Shown piece by piece: positions 14,796 to 22,049 of a stretch of DNA of 24,190 nucleotides. The stretch lies in assembly GCF_027066465.1 (NCBI RefSeq), contig NZ_JAMONU010000186.1:1-24190 (forward strand), written 5' to 3'. This DNA is from Thermococcus sp. Its GTDB lineage: Archaea > Methanobacteriota_B > Thermococci > Thermococcales > Thermococcaceae. Below the pieces are notes generated by a model. The model made no database searches, was not told the origin of the DNA, and was given only the letters and a program-made list of their open reading frames with translations. Positions within the stretch are counted from its first letter, which is position 1. Every line of letters begins with the position of its first letter. The position numbers were made by a program, and so were the translations under genes.

Positions 14796-14842
14796 TGGCA
14801 TCACCTTTTTAAGCCCCTCGAGAAGGTCTCATCGGGAGAAGC

Positions 14843-14873
14843 ATTATTAAATTAACAAATTGTAATTTAAATC
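14843..14873. promoter_or_regulatory. Shared AT-rich promoter region, DIPP synthase / dph6
   Basis: This is a divergent spacer. On the plus strand ATTATTAAATTA (14843-14854) predicts a dph6 start near 14875 with a leader of about 13 nt. On the minus strand GATTTAAATTAC (14862-14873) or the TTTAATAAT stretch just downstream could serve the DIPP synthase gene. I cannot decide between the minus-strand options. Confidence 0.5.
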
Positions 14874-14888
14874 TTTCGGTGGTGCACC

Positions 14889-15563
14889 ATGAGGGTTGCC
14901 GTGCTCTACTCCGGTGGTAAGGACTCCAACTACGCCCTCTACTGGGCGCTCAAGCAGGGGTTCGAGGTCAAGTACCTCATCTCGATGGTGAGCGAGAGGG
15001 AAGACAGCTACATGTACCACGTACCAAACATTCACCTCACGGAACTGCAGGCGAGAGCCATTGGGATTCCCCTCGTCAAGGGGTTCACCAGCGGAGAGAA
15101 GGAGAAGGAAGTTGAGGACATGAAGGCGGTCCTCGAGGGCCTGAAGGTTGATGGCGTGGTTGCCGGAGCTTTAGCCAGTGAGTACCAGAAGCGGAGGGTT
15201 GACAGGGTCGCGAGGGAGCTTGGGCTTGAGAGCTTTGCTCCAGCCTGGCACCGCGACCCGGTGGATTACATGAGGGAGCTGATTGGGATTTTCGATGCCG
15301 TTATTGTCGGGGTCTCGGCTTACGGACTAGACGAGAGCTGGCTCGGGCGGAGGATTGATGAAAAGGCCTTGAATGAGCTGGTTAGCCTCCACGAGAGGTA
15401 CGGAATCCACGTGGCCGGAGAGGGCGGGGAGTTCGAGACCTTCGTTCGCGACGCACCTTTCTTCAGGGCTAGGATAGTCTTCGACGAGGTCGAGAAGAAG
15501 TGGGACGAATGCAACTATTCGGGAGTGCTGGAAGTGAAGAAGGCACACCTTGAGAGAAAGTAA
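14889..15563 (+). CDS. dph6: Diphthine-ammonia ligase family ATP pyrophosphatase
   Basis: 224 residues. It is an N-type ATP pyrophosphatase with the PP-loop SGGKDS at 8-13. The conserved core includes GVVAGALASEYQKRRVDRV and the C-terminal motif GEGGEFET (around 175), which separates Dph6/ATPBD4 proteins from other PP-loop enzymes. Dph6 amidates diphthine on elongation factor 2, the last step of diphthamide synthesis, and Pyrococcus has a close homologue of known structure. GGTGGTG at 14878-14884 precedes the ATG. Single-gene unit as far as can be seen; the next gene has its own promoter. Confidence 0.9.
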   Translation: MRVAVLYSGGKDSNYALYWALKQGFEVKYLISMVSEREDSYMYHVPNIHLTELQARAIGIPLVKGFTSGEKEKEVEDMKAVLEGLKVDGVVAGALASEYQKRRVDRVARELGLESFAPAWHRDPVDYMRELIGIFDAVIVGVSAYGLDESWLGRRIDEKALNELVSLHERYGIHVAGEGGEFETFVRDAPFFRARIVFDEVEKKWDECNYSGVLEVKKAHLERK

Positions 15564-15584
15564 TTTTTGGATAATTTTGGAAAG

Positions 15585-15592
15585 GTTTAAGT
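15585..15592 (+). promoter_or_regulatory. Promoter of the nuclease-like gene
   Basis: GGAAAG (15579-15584) followed by GTTTAAGT gives a BRE/TATA pair with a predicted start near 15614, about 11 nt before the ATG. Confidence 0.55.
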
Positions 15593-15624
15593 AGTTTTTA
15601 TTGTTATTTTTCCGGGTGGTTTTA

Positions 15625-16665
15625 ATGGTCAGTATTAACACAGCGTTTGAACTTTTTGGGCAACTTGTGAAAAAACGCTTTGAGCGAATAGCTGATGGTA
15701 AAGCTCCAATATCGGAAATATCTCATGAAAGTGAGGACACGATTAGGTACATGATGTTTTATGCACTCACAAACGTTCTCGGTATTCGACCGGAGTTCGT
15801 GTTCTTGGAATACCCTCACCCACACGTTCCAGCCAAGAAAACTCCCAAGCTTGACACGTTTGTTGAGGCCCATAACGGAATTCCCTCCATGGCTTTTGAG
15901 ATGAAGTTCTCAACAAAGTCCCCCAATTTAAACGCATTTCCCAAGCCAATGACGCTAGGTTTGGTAATCTCAGACTTGATTAGACTGGCGTACCTCCATG
16001 ATGTAAGCAAGAGATATTTTGTTTGGGTTTTTGATAGAGAGATGGGGTTGTACCTATGCAATCGGACTGACTCTTGGAAAAAACTTGTAATGCTTCCAGT
16101 AGGCTCAAGCTTTAACGTGACTAAGGATGAACTAATGTCAGTTCGCCCCAAGATAATCAAAAAGACCATTGAAAAGAACATTCAGGCTTTAGAAGAGCTG
16201 GAGATTGATGAACTCTGTGTCTCTGTTGTTCACGCTGAGAACTTTTTCGTAGACAGGAAAATCTTAGGAATCCGAGTGTACGAAATAAACCCCATGGTTA
16301 TCTGTTCTAATCCCAAGGAACAATCTGGCTCCCTGTGTGTGGATTTTAAATCTGGGAGAGGGCGAAGAAAACGGCCGGAAGGGCATTCATGGAACAACAG
16401 CAAGTATTTAGCCCTTGCAGAATGGCTCAGAAGTATTAACAGAGAGCGCTTTACGATATCCCTCAATGCACTTGAAAGAGAAATCAGGAGAATAAACCCC
16501 GACTTTTCCCTGCCTTCAGCTTCGAGGAAGCATGTTGCTTGGTGGGCAAATCACTGGGGGAATGTTCAGGCTGGTTGTGGATGGCTTTCCGCTGGCTGGA
16601 AGGCAAGGCCCATATTAAAAGACGGGAGAATAACCGGTGTGGAGTTCATCCCTTTTTATTCTTAA
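15625..16665 (+). CDS. Putative PD-(D/E)XK endonuclease with extra C-terminal domain; candidate defence gene
   Basis: 346 residues from ATG 15625, with GGGTGGT just upstream. The N-terminal half fits a PD-(D/E)XK nuclease core: helix with E38 (SESEDTIRY-like), D77 in PKLDTFVEA, then E92-x-K94 in SMAFEMKFS. A basic stretch (SGRGRRKRPEGHS, about 243-255) leads to a distinct domain at about 259-346. That domain has KYLALAEWLRS, LNALEREI, LPSASRKHVAWWANHWGN and CGWLSAGWKA. It resembles a small conserved domain I know from bacterial proteins of unknown function (LPxSARxHxxWWAN...WLxAGW). No methylase or other partner adjoins. The gene is AT-rich among GC-richer housekeeping genes, so horizontal transfer is likely. 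Restriction-like activity is inference. Confidence 0.7.
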   Translation: MVSINTAFELFGQLVKKRFERIADGKAPISEISHESEDTIRYMMFYALTNVLGIRPEFVFLEYPHPHVPAKKTPKLDTFVEAHNGIPSMAFEMKFSTKSPNLNAFPKPMTLGLVISDLIRLAYLHDVSKRYFVWVFDREMGLYLCNRTDSWKKLVMLPVGSSFNVTKDELMSVRPKIIKKTIEKNIQALEELEIDELCVSVVHAENFFVDRKILGIRVYEINPMVICSNPKEQSGSLCVDFKSGRGRRKRPEGHSWNNSKYLALAEWLRSINRERFTISLNALEREIRRINPDFSLPSASRKHVAWWANHWGNVQAGCGWLSAGWKARPILKDGRITGVEFIPFYS

Positions 16666-16690
16666 CGTAAATTCTCACACCCATGGAAAA

Positions 16691-16700
16691 GGTTATTAAA
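16691..16700 (+). promoter_or_regulatory. Promoter of the second ABC exporter operon
   Basis: GGAAAA (16685-16690) plus GGTTATTAAA. The predicted start is near 16722, so the leader is only a few bases and consists of the GGTGGTG ribosome site. Confidence 0.55.
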
Positions 16701-16729
16701 CCGTTGGCAGATTTACCCCGGGTGGTGGT

Positions 16730-17491
16730 GTGATAGAGGTTGAAGACCTCTTCAAGGTCTTTGGCTCGAAGACGGCCGTGAAGGGAATAAGTTTTACCGT
16801 TAAAGACGGCGAGATATACGGTCTGCTCGGTCCAAACGGAAGCGGTAAGAGCACTACCCTCAGAATCCTCGCCGGCATAATCCCCCCAACCCGGGGGAAA
16901 GTTCTCGTTGAGGGGGTAAACGTTGCAGAGAACCCCCTTGAAGTAAAGAGGATAACCGGTTACATTCCCGAAACGCCTCTCCTCTACGAGAGCCTGACCC
17001 CGATGGAGTTCTTCTCCTTCGTGGGGAGCATAAGAGAAGTTCCAAGAGCGGAGCTTGAGGAGCGCGTGAGCAGACTGGTTAAGGCCTTCGGAATAGAGGA
17101 ATACCTCGGCGAGCTGATAGGAACGCTCAGCTTTGGAACCCAGCAGAAGGTTTCGATAATAGCCGGTTTGCTCCACGACCCAAAGGCCCTAATCCTCGAC
17201 GAGGCCATCAACGGTCTCGACCCAAAGAGCGCGCGCATAATGAAGGAGCTTCTCAACCGCTTTAAAGAGGAGGGAAAAAGCATAGTCTTCTCGACGCACA
17301 TTCTCGCGGTTGCCGAAGCGTTATGTGACAGAGTAGGCATAATCTACAACGGGGAGATAATAGCGGAGGGAACGCCGGAGCAGCTCAAGGAGTTCGTCCA
17401 CGAGGAGAGCCTTGAAGACGTCTTCCTCAAGCTGACCGAGAGCCAGGAGGAGGTAAGCTCCCTCGTCAGGGCCCTAAGGGAGGCCTTCTGA
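16730..17491 (+). CDS. ABC transporter ATP-binding protein, ABC-2 type
   Basis: 253 residues, starting with GTG at 16730 after a GGTGGTG run. Walker A is GPNGSGKST at 34-42. The signature is LSFGTQQK in place of LSGGQ. Walker B is ALILDEAINGLD, with Ala where most have Pro, and the switch histidine is in STH. The C-terminal HEESLEDVFLKLT is the usual tail of this subfamily. It is the partner of the permease whose ATG overlaps its stop by one base. Substrate unknown. It is only distantly like the ATPase at 2539-3300, so this is not a local duplication. Confidence 0.92.
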   Translation: MIEVEDLFKVFGSKTAVKGISFTVKDGEIYGLLGPNGSGKSTTLRILAGIIPPTRGKVLVEGVNVAENPLEVKRITGYIPETPLLYESLTPMEFFSFVGSIREVPRAELEERVSRLVKAFGIEEYLGELIGTLSFGTQQKVSIIAGLLHDPKALILDEAINGLDPKSARIMKELLNRFKEEGKSIVFSTHILAVAEALCDRVGIIYNGEIIAEGTPEQLKEFVHEESLEDVFLKLTESQEEVSSLVRALREAF

Positions 17492-18945
17492 TGGAGTGGG
17501 AGATAGTAAACGTCCTCTACCGCGAGATAACCTATAAACGGCTGAAGGCAAATCCCCAGCTCTCGATGGACTGGAACAAGTTCATGAAAGCGTTCAAGCG
17601 GAGTGGAAGCCTCAAGAGAACCCTGCTGAGCCAGTCGGCCCTCTTCTTTTTCCTGAGCCTCACCCTCGTACCGGGTGTCTACTATGTTAAAAATCCCTCC
17701 GGTTCTGCTGTAATCTACGCGAGCTACTGCATGCTCCCGCTGATAATGGCCCTCTACGGAACGGCCGTTACGGCGCAGTATGCCGTCTCACTCGGCCTTT
17801 TCGAGCCTCTACTCTCGCTCCCGGTTCGCGTCGGCGGAAAGTACCTCAGCGTAATGCTTCTCATAACTCAACTGCCCTCTGTGCTCTTTCTCCTCGCCCC
17901 AGCAGTGGCCTTGTCCCTGAAGCTCGGGCCGGCTGCTGGAGTCCTCGGCTTCGCTTGGGCTTTAATGGGCACCATGCTCGGCCACACCCTCGGTCTGCTC
18001 ATCTACGACCGCTTTGGAAAGGCCTCCGGCGGGAAGTTCTCCGGCCTCAAAACAGCCTTCAAGGCCTTTGGAATACTCCTCGTAATGTCGCTTTTCTACG
18101 GCCTGAACTACCTCCAGCGCTACGTTGCAAGCCACTACGAAACGCTTAAGGGCGTTTTCGAGAGGTACTCTGTGGTGTATCCCTTCTCGGTCTCGACGGT
18201 CGAGAAGCCCCTCCTCTCGCTCGGCCTCCTGGCCGTTTACGGCCTTGTGATTGGAGTGGTCTACGTTTCAACGGTTAGAAGGCTCTGGAGAAGGATAAGC
18301 GAGGGGACGGCAACCGAGAGAAGAGGCGGTAAGGCGAGGCTCTCGCTCCACAGCCCGGCCCTGGCGCTGGCGCTCAAGGACTTCAAGATAGCGACGAGGA
18401 ACACGGCACTGCTGACCGGCCTGCTGATGCCCGTTGTGGTCATCATCCCGTCCCTCGCCGGTGCGTTGAAGTCGGGAAGCAGGGACTCGGCCCTCGGCTT
18501 TGTCTTGGCCGTTGGCTGGACTTCCACCATAGCGATAGACGCCGTTTTGAAGATAGACGGCAGGGCATTTGAAGTCCTTCACTCGCTCCCGCTGAACCTC
18601 CGGGCGTTCCTGAGGGGCAAACTCATAACGATGACCGCAGTTCCGGTAACGGCCGGTCTGCTGGCGGTTCTGGGTCTCTCGCTCAGGAACCCAAGCTCAC
18701 TGAAAGTCCTTCCTCTCGCTCTCCTCCTGCCGGTCGCGACAGCTGGAACGACGCTGACAATCTTTTACTGGGGAATTGGGGAGGTGGCGCTACCTCAGAC
18801 GACGTGGAAAAAGATGCTCCTCGCCCTGTTCGCGAACGGGCTAATAATTGGAGCTACAGCTGGGCTGTGGTACGTTGAGTGGTCCCTCTCGCTACCCTTC
18901 ATGCTCCTCGTTGATGCGCTGTTGCTCTGGCATCTCAACAGGTGA
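17491..18945 (+). CDS. ABC-2 type transporter permease
   Basis: 484 residues with about 10-12 hydrophobic segments and no large external domain. This is unlike the permease at 1265-2542. The N-terminal 45 residues are charged and cytoplasmic (EREITYKRLKANPQLS region). A basic cytoplasmic loop lies near the middle (VRRLWRRISEGTATERRGGKAR, about 262-285). This suggests a tandem of two six-helix halves. Overlap with the ATPase stop (TGATG) shows translational coupling. The last 11 bp overlap the end of the convergent Mth938-like gene. I recognise the type, not the substrate. Confidence 0.85.
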   Translation: MEWEIVNVLYREITYKRLKANPQLSMDWNKFMKAFKRSGSLKRTLLSQSALFFFLSLTLVPGVYYVKNPSGSAVIYASYCMLPLIMALYGTAVTAQYAVSLGLFEPLLSLPVRVGGKYLSVMLLITQLPSVLFLLAPAVALSLKLGPAAGVLGFAWALMGTMLGHTLGLLIYDRFGKASGGKFSGLKTAFKAFGILLVMSLFYGLNYLQRYVASHYETLKGVFERYSVVYPFSVSTVEKPLLSLGLLAVYGLVIGVVYVSTVRRLWRRISEGTATERRGGKARLSLHSPALALALKDFKIATRNTALLTGLLMPVVVIIPSLAGALKSGSRDSALGFVLAVGWTSTIAIDAVLKIDGRAFEVLHSLPLNLRAFLRGKLITMTAVPVTAGLLAVLGLSLRNPSSLKVLPLALLLPVATAGTTLTIFYWGIGEVALPQTTWKKMLLALFANGLIIGATAGLWYVEWSLSLPFMLLVDALLLWHLNR

Positions 18946-19291
18946 CGTGGAAGATTCCAAGGACTCTTTTCTTTTCGTTGAGCTCGTTGAATAGCTCCAC
19001 GGCCTCCCCTGTTGGGAGCTCATAGACCTCCTTGTCTCCCACCAGCTCCCTGCTCTCGGGGAGTAGCGAGAGGTAGCCGTAGTAGCCTGTGCCAACGATT
19101 AGAACGTCGAAGTCCTCGGTCAGGTACTCCCTAAGCTCTTCCGGGTCAAGCCTGTGGCTCGTTCCGTGTTTGTTTTTGCTCAGCCACTTCTTTCTCTTCT
19201 CAACCCTTCCGCTCGGGTAGATTACGATGTCATGCTCGTAGGTTTTCCCATCGACTACTATCCTCCCGAAGGAGGGATATTCGAGCTTCAT
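18935..19291 (-). CDS. Mth938/NDUFAF3-like domain protein
   Basis: 118 residues forming one alpha/beta domain of the Mth938 (DUF498) fold. The features are YPSFGRIVVDGKTYEHDIVI at the start, then LIVGTGYYGYLSL, a short helix with PTGEAVELFNEL, and a final strand KRVLGIFHVTC. The eukaryotic relative NDUFAF3 helps assemble respiratory complex I; the archaeal role is unknown. The ATG at 19291 directly follows the NUDIX stop (TGAATG arrangement) with GGGGTGAAG upstream, so both are co-transcribed. Confidence 0.85.
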   Translation of the reverse strand: MKLEYPSFGRIVVDGKTYEHDIVIYPSGRVEKRKKWLSKNKHGTSHRLDPEELREYLTEDFDVLIVGTGYYGYLSLLPESRELVGDKEVYELPTGEAVELFNELNEKKRVLGIFHVTC

Positions 19292-19795
19292 TCACTTCAC
19301 CCCGAGGGCGTCCCTCAGTATTCTCCCGTGGTCAAAGGCCAGGGGTAGCTTGAGGGCCTCATCCACCGGGAATACGTGGACTTCCTTGGCGTCGTCTCCT
19401 GCCTTCAGCTTCCCTTCACCGAGGCACAGGAATGCGACCGAGACGGTGTGACCCCTCGGGTCTCTGCCAGGGTCGGAGTAAACGCCCACCAGTCTGAGTA
19501 TCCTGACGTCTAAACCGGTTTCCTCCTTCATTTCCCTCTTAAGGGCATCCTCAACGCTCTCGCCGTACTCCACGAAGCCGCCCGGAAGGGCGTAGAAATC
19601 CTTGAAGGGTTCGCGCTTTCTCCTAATCAGGACGACGCCGTTGTTGTGAATTATCACCCCGTCCACCGTAAGCCCTATGCACCTGTGGACTTCCGCCTTG
19701 AACCCATGCCTCTCGGCGAGGGCCTTTACTTCCTCACGGAACCCGCTTAGGTCTGCTCCCTTTGGGGCCTTAACGAGGAGAACGTACCTGTCCAT
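19292..19795 (-). CDS. NUDIX hydrolase (ADP-ribose pyrophosphatase-like)
   Basis: 167 residues from ATG 19795. It contains a complete Nudix box from G73 to L95, with E79, R87, E88, E91, E92 and G94 in the GX5EX7REUXEEXGU pattern. A preceding strand has VDGVIIHNNGVVLIRRKREPF. The following SDPGRDPRGHTVSVAF is typical of ADP-ribose or related nucleotide-sugar pyrophosphatases. An N-terminal extension of about 40 residues precedes the Nudix fold. ATGs at 19825 and 19801 are in frame, but GAGGTGA sits six bases before ATG 19795. The 19796-19858 leader also holds a C/D box RNA, further evidence against the longer start. Confidence 0.93.
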   Translation of the reverse strand: MDRYVLLVKAPKGADLSGFREEVKALAERHGFKAEVHRCIGLTVDGVIIHNNGVVLIRRKREPFKDFYALPGGFVEYGESVEDALKREMKEETGLDVRILRLVGVYSDPGRDPRGHTVSVAFLCLGEGKLKAGDDAKEVHVFPVDEALKLPLAFDHGRILRDALGVK

Positions 19796-19801
19796 AACCA
19801 T

Positions 19802-19858
19802 CACCTCAGGGAAGTCCCTTCTCATCAGCCTTCAGCGTGCTGACGTTTCATCATCGGT
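19802..19858 (-). ncRNA. Archaeal C/D box sRNA (2'-O-methylation guide)
   Basis: On the minus strand the elements follow in perfect order. The C box is ATGATGA (19854-19848). A 12-nt guide AACGTCAGCACG follows (19847-19836), then D' box CTGA (19835-19832), a 4-nt spacer, and C' box TGATGA (19827-19822). The second 12-nt guide is GAAGGGACTTCC (19821-19810), then D box CTGA (19809-19806). ACC before the C box pairs with GGT after the D box as a short terminal stem. Both guides have the archaeal 12-nt length. By the N+5 rule the methylated bases would be C5 of CGUGCUGACGUU and G5 of GGAAGUCCCUUC in rRNA or tRNA. The second guide can fold on itself (GAAG/CTTC). Confidence 0.82.
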
Positions 19859-19873
19859 CGAGATGTATTGGCA

Positions 19874-20698
19874 TCAACCGTTTATAGCTTCGACCCTCAC
19901 CTTCTCGGCCAGTTCCTCAACGTCCTCCATGTCAAACCCCATGCTCCTGTCCTTCAGGAACAGGCTCGTAAAGGCTACAGCCCTCTTGAGTGCCTCTACG
20001 AATGCGTTTCTCCGGTAGAAACCTGTGAACGAGCCTAGGAAAACGTCCCCGGCTCCCGTTGTTTCCTCCGTGCTGACTGGGACCGGCAGGAAGCGGTAGG
20101 GGATGGAGCAGTGGTAGGCCTTTCCGGGCTTCGGTCCGTTTGAAAGAAGCAGAACGTCTACATCTCCCGGCTCAAGCTCCACGTGTTTAAACTCCGAAAA
20201 GTCCGAGTGCAGAACGTGTATCCCCCGTAGGAACGAGCCTTCACGCCTGAGGAACTTTACGCTACCCAGCTCGGGGGAGCGGATGAACCCCTGAAGGTCT
20301 GCGGAGACAAGCCTTCCCCTCTTCAGGGCCTCAGAGACCAGCTCCTCGGGAATCTCGTTGGCAACGGGGTTCAGAAGAACAACGTCGTAGTTTTTCTTTG
20401 GGAGGCTCTTTATCGGCGACGCCCTCGCGAGAAGCCTCAGTGTCCTCGTGTTCGAGTCGGTGTAATTGAGCTCGTAGGTGGTCGTTTCTTGAGAGGGAAC
20501 TATTCTCAGCTTCCCTATGGAGCAGAGTCTCTCTATCCACTCTCCGGGAAGGTCCGAGAAGGACGTCAGTATCTCAACCTCATAGAACTTTGAGAGCGCG
20601 AGCGCTGAGTAGTAGGCGCCTCCCCCGAGTCTCTCCTCAACGTGGGTGCCCCTCTTTATTATATCCCTGACCACGTGGCCAACGATTAGACACCTCAT
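19874..20698 (-). CDS. PfkB/ribokinase-family kinase, probable myo-inositol kinase
   Basis: 274 residues from ATG 20698. It has the ribokinase fold: a GGGAYYSALALSKF glycine region near residues 25-38 and the catalytic/anion-hole motif TTGAGDVFLGSF with base D218. From memory, the T. kodakarensis protein at this position (TK2285, two genes before tfb) was shown to be a myo-inositol 3-kinase. Local gene order and the presence of inositol-phosphate genes nearby agree. A TTG at 20713 is in frame but lies at the predicted transcription start; ATG 20698 gives the usual family N-terminus (MRCLIVGHVVRD). Divergent from gar1. Confidence 0.85.
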   Translation of the reverse strand: MRCLIVGHVVRDIIKRGTHVEERLGGGAYYSALALSKFYEVEILTSFSDLPGEWIERLCSIGKLRIVPSQETTTYELNYTDSNTRTLRLLARASPIKSLPKKNYDVVLLNPVANEIPEELVSEALKRGRLVSADLQGFIRSPELGSVKFLRREGSFLRGIHVLHSDFSEFKHVELEPGDVDVLLLSNGPKPGKAYHCSIPYRFLPVPVSTEETTGAGDVFLGSFTGFYRRNAFVEALKRAVAFTSLFLKDRSMGFDMEDVEELAEKVRVEAING

Positions 20699-20737
20699 TT
20701 TTACCAATCCCAATCTTTTACTCTCTGTCGGTTAAGA

Positions 20738-20745
20738 TTAAAAAT
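20738..20745 (-). promoter_or_regulatory. TATA box of the PfkB-type kinase gene
   Basis: Minus strand GGAAAGATTTTTAAT. The predicted start is near 20715 and the leader about 17 nt, with only a weak ribosome site (GGT). Confidence 0.5.
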
Positions 20746-20765
20746 CTTTCCAAAATAACCGAAAG

Positions 20766-20774
20766 GTTTTTAAG
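20766..20774 (+). promoter_or_regulatory. Promoter of the gar1-tfb-phosphodiesterase operon
   Basis: CCGAAAG (BRE) followed by GTTTTTAAG predicts a start near 20796 and a leader of about 26 nt containing GGGGTGGGG. A second TATA-like element (GCTTAAAAG, 20789-20797) would place the start at the ATG and is less likely. Confidence 0.6.
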
Positions 20775-20821
20775 TGAATAAGCGAAAAGCTTAAAAGGAT
20801 ATATGGTTCTGGGGTGGGGCT

Positions 20822-21130
20822 ATGAAGCGCTTGGGTAAGGTTTCTCACTACGCGAAGCAGGGTTTCCTTATCGTCAGGACTGACTGGGTTCCTTCGCTCA
20901 ATGAGCCCGTTGTGGACAAAAACCTGAAACACGTTGGCGTTATCAAAGATGTTTTTGGTCCCGTTGATTATCCCTATGTTGCCGTTAAGCCTCGCGTTAA
21001 GAATCCTGAGGACTACGTTGGTGCTCTTCTCTACGTGGACACAAGAAAAACACGTTCTCCCGAATCAAGGGGCAGTTCGAAGCCCAGAAAGGGCAAGCGT
21101 TCTCGCCCCGCCCCCAGGAGAAGGGGGTGA
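20822..21130 (+). CDS. gar1: H/ACA ribonucleoprotein subunit Gar1
   Basis: 102 residues. The Gar1 beta-barrel occupies about 1-73: KRLGKVSHYAKQGFLIVRTD, NEPVVDKNLKHVGVIKDVFGPVDYPYVAVKP and GALLYVD. A strongly basic, disordered tail (about 74-102, rich in R, K and P) follows. Gar1 joins Cbf5, Nop10 and L7Ae in H/ACA particles that make pseudouridine in rRNA. GGGGTGGGG precedes the ATG. The stop overlaps the tfb GTG start (GTGA), so gar1 and tfb are translated together. Confidence 0.95.
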   Translation: MKRLGKVSHYAKQGFLIVRTDWVPSLNEPVVDKNLKHVGVIKDVFGPVDYPYVAVKPRVKNPEDYVGALLYVDTRKTRSPESRGSSKPRKGKRSRPAPRRRG

Positions 21131-22047
21131 GAGCTATTACTCCGAAAAGGGTATGCCCCGTGTGTGGGTCAACCGAGTTTATATACGACCCCAGGAGGGG
21201 AGAGATAGTCTGCAGGGTCTGCGGTTACGTTATTGAGGAGAACGTTGTCGATGAGGGTCCAGAGTGGAGGGCATTCGACCCGGACCAGAGGGCCAGACGC
21301 GCGAGAACTGGCGCGCCGATGACGCTGATGATACACGACAAGGGCCTCTCGACCGATATAGACTGGCGCGACAAGGACATACACGGCAACCAGATAACCG
21401 GAATGTATAGGACGAAGATGAGAAGGCTCCGCATGTGGCAGAGGAGGATGCGCATAAACGACGCCGCGGAAAGAAACCTCGCCTTCGCGCTGAGCGAGCT
21501 TGACAGGATGGCGGCACAGATGCGCCTCCCGAGGCGCGTCAAGGAGGTTGCGGCTTCTCTATACAGGAAGGCCGTCATGAAGAAGCTCATTCGCGGCCGC
21601 TCGATAGAGGGCATGGTTTCAGCGGCTCTCTACGCAGCGTGCAGAATGGAGGGCATTCCACGGACCCTTGACGAGATTGCGGCGGTTTCAAAGGTTACGA
21701 AGAAGGAAATCGGGAGGAGCTACCGCTTCCTTGCGAGGGGTCTCAACCTGAACCTCCGTCCCACGAGCCCGATAGAATACGTTGACCGCTTTGGAGACGC
21801 CCTTGGCGTCAGCTCAAGAACCAAGGAGAGGGCGAAGGAAATTCTCCGCGAGGCCATAAAGCGTGGCATAACCAGCGGAAAAGGTCCAACGGGATTAGCC
21901 GCGGCGGCGCTCTACGTCGCTTCACTCCTTGAGGGGGAGAAAAAGACCCAGCGCGAGGTCGCCGAGGTCGCGCACGTCACCGAGGTGACCGTCAGGAACC
22001 GCTACAAGGAACTCGTAGAAAAGCTCGGTATAAACGTGCCGATGTGA
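21127..22047 (+). CDS. tfb: Transcription initiation factor B (TFB)
   Basis: 306 residues, start GTG 21127. The N-terminal zinc ribbon has C10, C13, C29 and C32 (CPVC...CRVC). The B-reader/linker region GPEWRAFDPDQRARRARTGAP follows, with the WRDKD segment after it. Then come two cyclin-like repeats (about 110-200 and 205-306). The second ends with the recognition helix TQREVAEVAHVTEVTVRNRYKEL, which reads BRE. It recruits RNA polymerase to TATA/TBP. Thermococcus has two TFB genes; the position next to gar1 and rbcL fits the one called TFB2 in T. kodakarensis (from memory). Confidence 0.97.
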   Translation: MRAITPKRVCPVCGSTEFIYDPRRGEIVCRVCGYVIEENVVDEGPEWRAFDPDQRARRARTGAPMTLMIHDKGLSTDIDWRDKDIHGNQITGMYRTKMRRLRMWQRRMRINDAAERNLAFALSELDRMAAQMRLPRRVKEVAASLYRKAVMKKLIRGRSIEGMVSAALYAACRMEGIPRTLDEIAAVSKVTKKEIGRSYRFLARGLNLNLRPTSPIEYVDRFGDALGVSSRTKERAKEILREAIKRGITSGKGPTGLAAAALYVASLLEGEKKTQREVAEVAHVTEVTVRNRYKELVEKLGINVPM

Positions 22048-22049
22048 CG

